DNA from: Streptococcus mitis B6
GTDB taxonomy: Bacteria > Bacillota > Bacilli > Lactobacillales > Streptococcaceae
DNA: 64,000 bases
Direction: 5' to 3'
Assembly (NCBI RefSeq): GCF_000027165.1
Contig: NC_013853.1
Location: forward strand, 930,001 to 994,000
The translations under genes were made by a program, and so were the position numbers. Positions within the stretch are counted from its first letter, which is position 1; the number at the start of each line of letters is the position of its first letter. Shown here one piece after another: positions 60,992-64,000 of this stretch. The notes under the pieces are model-generated. The model did not search any database, was not told the DNA's origin, and saw only the letters and a program-made list of their open reading frames with translations.

Positions 60992-61181
60992 GGAAAATCT
61001 AGCTGAACTGGAGACCATTGTCCAAAGTTTGGAAAATGGTGAAATTGCTCTGGAAGATGCGATTACTGCCTTTCAAAAGGGTATGGTCTTGTCAAAAGAG
61101 CTCCAAGCGACGTTGGACAAGGCTGAAAAGACCTTGGTCAAGGTCATGCAAGAAGACGGAACAGAAAGTGATTTTGAATGA
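60969..61181 (+). CDS. xseB: Exodeoxyribonuclease VII small subunit
   Basis: 70 residues, normal for the family: [20 protein letters not shown], then [14 protein letters not shown] small helical subunit that binds the XseA coiled coil. It overlaps xseA by 23 bp and ispA by 4 bp (ATGA), so all three are coupled. Confidence 0.96.
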
Positions 61182-62053
61182 AGAAGCAAGAAAAATTAGC
61201 TCTTGTCGAGTCGGCCTTGGAAGATTTTTATGGAGACCAGCAGTTTGCCTCTAGTTTGCGAGAGTCTGTTCTCTATTCCATTCATGCTGGTGGCAAGCGT
61301 ATTCGACCTTTTCTCTTGTTAGAAGTTTTGGAAGCCTTGCATATTGCCATCAAACCTGCTCACGCGCAGGTAGCTGCGGCCTTGGAAATGATTCATACAG
61401 GGAGCTTGATTCACGATGATCTTCCTGCCATGGATGATGATGATTACCGTCGAGGGCGTTTGACCAACCATAAGAAATTCGGTGAAGCTATGGCCATTTT
61501 GGCTGGAGATGCCTTGTTCCTAGATCCTTATGTTTTGATAGCGCAGGCAGATTTGCCAAGTCAGATTAAGGTAGACTTGATTTCCAACTTATCCCTTGCT
61601 TCAGGTAGTCTGGGTATGGTGGCAGGGCAGGTTTTGGATATGGAGGGTGAACACCAACACTTGTCTTTGGAAGAACTCCAGACTATTCATGCTAATAAGA
61701 CTGGAAAACTACTAGCTTATCCCTTCCAAGCAGCTGCTATTATAGCCGAATTGGCACCTGAAATGCAGGTGAAGCTGAAAATTGTTGGTGAATTGATTGG
61801 ACTTGCTTTTCAAGTTCGAGATGATGTGTTAGATGTGACAGCTAGTTTTGAGGAAATCGGCAAGACACCTCAAAAGGACCTACAGGCAGAAAAATCAACC
61901 TATCCAGCCTTATTGGGCTTGGAAGAGGCAATTGCCTTTTGTAACCAGACTTTGGATCAGTCTAATGCAAAATTAGAAGAAATTGCCCAGCAGATTCCCT
62001 TTGAAACAGGATCGATTGTAAGTGTAGTAGAAAGTTTGAGAATCAATGGCTAA
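61178..62053 (+). CDS. ispA: Polyprenyl (farnesyl/geranylgeranyl) diphosphate synthase
   Basis: Short-chain prenyl transferase of 291 residues; its product primes undecaprenyl phosphate, the carrier for wall synthesis. First Asp-rich motif [11 protein letters not shown] (80-89), second QVRDDVLD (about 213-220), GGKRIRP at the substrate entrance. Two small residues before the first motif are compatible with C15-C20 length, but chain length is not decided here. It overlaps tlyA by 8 bp. Confidence 0.93.
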
Positions 62054-62861
62054 GGAAAGAGTGGATGTACTAGCTTATAAACAGGGCTTGTTTGAAACGC
62101 GAGAACAGGCCAAGCGTGGTGTCATGGCTGGTCTAGTCGTAGCAGTCCTGAATGGAGAACGGTTTGACAAGCCAGGAGAGAAAATCCCAGACGACACCGA
62201 GCTAAAATTCAAGGGTGAAAAACTCAAGTATGTTAGCCGTGGTGGCTTGAAATTAGAAAAGGCCTTGCAGGTCTTTGATTTGTCAGTGGAAGGAGCTACA
62301 ACGATTGATATCGGTGCCTCTACTGGAGGTTTTACCGATGTCATGTTGCAGAATGGTGCTGAGTTAGTTTTTGCAGTTGATGTTGGTACCAATCAGTTGG
62401 CTTGGAAACTACGCCAGGACCCGCGAGTTGTCAGCATGGAGCAGTTCAATTTCCGCTATGCCGAAAAGACTGATTTCGAGCAGGAACCGAGCTTTGCCAG
62501 TATTGATGTGAGTTTTATTTCCCTCAGTCTGATTTTACCATCCTTGCACCGAATCTTGGCATATCAAGGTCAGGTTGTGGCTTTGGTTAAGCCTCAGTTT
62601 GAGGCAGGACGTGAGCAGATTGGGAAAAATGGAATCATTCGTGATGCCAAGGTCCATCAGAATGTCCTTGAATCTGTCACAGCTATGGCAATAAAGGAAG
62701 GCTTTTCAGTCCTTGGATTGGACTTTTCTCCTATCCAAGGTGGGCATGGAAATATTGAATTTTTAGCGTATTTGAAAAAAGAAGAGTCAGCAAGCAATCA
62801 GGTTCTTGCTGAAATTGAAGAAGTAGTAGAGAGGGCGCATAGTCAATTTAAAAATGAATAA
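62046..62861 (+). CDS. tlyA: TlyA-family rRNA 2'-O-methyltransferase (hemolysin A-like)
   Basis: 271 residues: an N-terminal S4 RNA-binding domain (RVDVLAYKQGLFETREQAKR) and an FtsJ-like methyltransferase (TIDIGASTGGFTDVMLQNG, VALVKPQFEAGRE, GGHGNIEFLAYL). The name hemolysin is historical; TlyA relatives modify rRNA. It overlaps ispA by 8 bp and argR by 8 bp. Confidence 0.93.
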   Translation: MAKERVDVLAYKQGLFETREQAKRGVMAGLVVAVLNGERFDKPGEKIPDDTELKFKGEKLKYVSRGGLKLEKALQVFDLSVEGATTIDIGASTGGFTDVMLQNGAELVFAVDVGTNQLAWKLRQDPRVVSMEQFNFRYAEKTDFEQEPSFASIDVSFISLSLILPSLHRILAYQGQVVALVKPQFEAGREQIGKNGIIRDAKVHQNVLESVTAMAIKEGFSVLGLDFSPIQGGHGNIEFLAYLKKEESASNQVLAEIEEVVERAHSQFKNE

Positions 62862-63285
62862 AAAAGAGAGACTTGAAAAAATTAGACGATTTGTGACAGA
62901 TTATCAAATCGGTACGCAAGAAGAAATCGTAGAACATTTGAAAGAGGCAGGCATCACTGCTACTCAGGCAACGGTATCCCGAGATATCAAAGAACTGGGG
63001 ATTGTCAAAATTCCTTTGAGAGACAATACTTATGTCTATGAATTGCCAAAATCAATCGTAAAAAGTTTGCAACTGTCTGAAGACAATATTGAGTCAGCTG
63101 CATTGATGGATAAGATGATCAATCTCCAAGTTATTCCTGGAAATACGGCTTTTGTAAAAGCTCAGTTAATCGAGACTTTTTCGGACAAGATTTTTAGCTG
63201 TTTGGCGGATGATAGCTCGATTTTAGTCATTGCTAGAAGTGAAAGTCTAGCAGAGGAAATCTTTGAACAAGTAAATAATTGGTAG
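62854..63285 (+). CDS. argR: ArgR-family regulator (paralogue 2)
   Basis: 143 residues, slightly short for the family: winged helix (EEIVEHLKEAGITATQATVS, RDIKELGIVKI) and C-terminal domain (NLQVIPGNTAFVKAQLIETF, ADDSSILVIARSES). The usual GTDT arginine-binding loop reads ADDSS, so arginine response may differ from paralogue 1. It lies in the conserved xseA-recN operon, where the Bacillus ahrC also sits, and overlaps tlyA by 8 bp. Cross-regulation or heteromers with the paralogue at 27666 are possible, as in other lactic acid bacteria. Confidence 0.9.
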   Translation: MNKKERLEKIRRFVTDYQIGTQEEIVEHLKEAGITATQATVSRDIKELGIVKIPLRDNTYVYELPKSIVKSLQLSEDNIESAALMDKMINLQVIPGNTAFVKAQLIETFSDKIFSCLADDSSILVIARSESLAEEIFEQVNNW

Positions 63286-63291
63286 GTCTAT

Positions 63292-64000
63292 ATGTTACTT
63301 GAAATTTCGATAAAAAACTTTGCCATTATTGAGGCTATTTCCCTCAATTTTGAAAAGGGGATGACTGTCCTGACTGGTGAAACGGGTGCAGGGAAGTCGA
63401 TTATCATTGATGCCATGAATATGATGTTGGGGGCTCGTGCTACGACAGATGTTATTCGTCACGGTGCTCCAAAGGCAGAGATTGAGGGGCTTTTCTCAGT
63501 TGAGAATAGTCGCCTTTTGCAGGAAATTTTTGATGAGCAAGGTTTGGAAATGGGTGATGAAATTATCATCCGTCGAGAAATTCTGCAAAATGGTCGTAGT
63601 ATCAGCCGTGTGAATGGTCAGATGGTTAATCTGTCTGTTTTGCGTGCTATTGGTCAACATCTTGTGGACATTCATGGTCAGCATGACCAAGAGGAGTTAA
63701 TGCGTCCCCAACTGCATATCCAGATGTTGGATGAATTCGGTGACGTAGCTTTTTGGGACTTGAAAGAAACCTATCAGACGAGTTTTGATGCTTATCGGAA
63801 AATGCGTAAGCAGGTTCTGGAAGTCAAGAAAAACCAACAAGAACACAAGGCACGTATCGAAATGTTGGAATTTCAAATGGCAGAGATTGAGGCAGCAAAC
63901 TTGCAGGCTGGAGAAGATTTGGCTCTCAATCAAGAGCGTGATAAACTGCTCAACCATAAAAATATTGCGGATACACTGACCAATGCCTACAGTATGTTGG
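63292..64000 (+). CDS. recN: DNA repair protein RecN (3' partial)
   Basis: An SMC-like ATPase that acts early in double-strand break repair and transformation. The visible 236 residues start MLLEISIKNFAIIEAISLNF and include Walker A GETGAGKS (29-36), the Q-loop region GQHDQEELM and the start of the coiled coil. The frame is open to the window end. It begins 6 bp after argR; the GGTAGG upstream is a modest RBS. Confidence 0.95.
   Translation, partial: MLLEISIKNFAIIEAISLNFEKGMTVLTGETGAGKSIIIDAMNMMLGARATTDVIRHGAPKAEIEGLFSVENSRLLQEIFDEQGLEMGDEIIIRREILQNGRSISRVNGQMVNLSVLRAIGQHLVDIHGQHDQEELMRPQLHIQMLDEFGDVAFWDLKETYQTSFDAYRKMRKQVLEVKKNQQEHKARIEMLEFQMAEIEAANLQAGEDLALNQERDKLLNHKNIADTLTNAYSML

Overview
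The window is a chromosomal segment of a mitis-group Streptococcus (S. mitis, S. oralis or a close relative of S. pneumoniae). The evidence is the near-pneumococcal sequence of GyrA, SrtA, PepX and PrsA as I remember those proteins, a perfect competence cin-box before coiA, YSIRK/LPXTG surface proteins, and the AT-rich base composition with strong extended -10 promoters. No tRNA, rRNA or CRISPR array was seen. Comparisons with pneumococcal gene order below are from memory.

Layout. (1) 1-9.6 kb: 3' part of tehB, a MITE-like palindrome, a (TA)13 palindrome, a 1218-residue LPXTG adhesin with six 77-residue DUF1542-type repeats, then coiA-pepF-O-methyltransferase-prsA. (2) 9.7-13.7 kb: ftsW and ppc. 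(3) 13.7-16.8 kb: two near-identical IS30-family insertion sequences in direct tandem, set exactly in the T-tail of the ppc terminator. (4) 16.8-27.6 kb: a T-box controlled ABC transporter (trpXYZ-like), dnaG-rpoD-DUF59, two glycolipid glycosyltransferases (cpoA and partner), a PspC-domain gene with a damaged start, a DUF4044 small membrane protein, obgE and a 52-residue protein. (5) 27.6-31 kb: argR and pepX on the minus strand, separated by a decayed partial copy of the pepX 3' end. (6) 31-43.5 kb: one gene for a 4138-residue CshA/Mub-like wall-anchored adhesin. (7) 43.7-49.4 kb: dnaE, pfkA, pyk. (8) 49.5-64 kb: an integrase scrap, ldh (minus), gyrA, srtA, an FNT channel, a Cys/Met-metabolism PLP enzyme, a DUF2130 protein, truB, udk, and the xseA-xseB-ispA-tlyA-argR-recN operon (recN runs off the end).

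How it fits together. Most genes are core housekeeping. The accessory content is two large sortase substrates placed between genes that are neighbours in pneumococcus (tehB/coiA and pepX/dnaE), with srtA, the enzyme that would anchor them, also in the window. The most striking signal is a run of nine G residues inside the 17-bp spacer of the giant adhesin's promoter. Slippage there would change the -35/-10 distance, so the adhesin is probably phase-variable by transcription. The other adhesin has a (TA)13 tract upstream and six repeats that look identical at DNA level, so both surface proteins appear built to vary, one in expression and copy number, the other in expression. Other scars (tandem IS, pepX remnant, integrase remnant at a junction of syntenic blocks) point to recombination and rearrangement.
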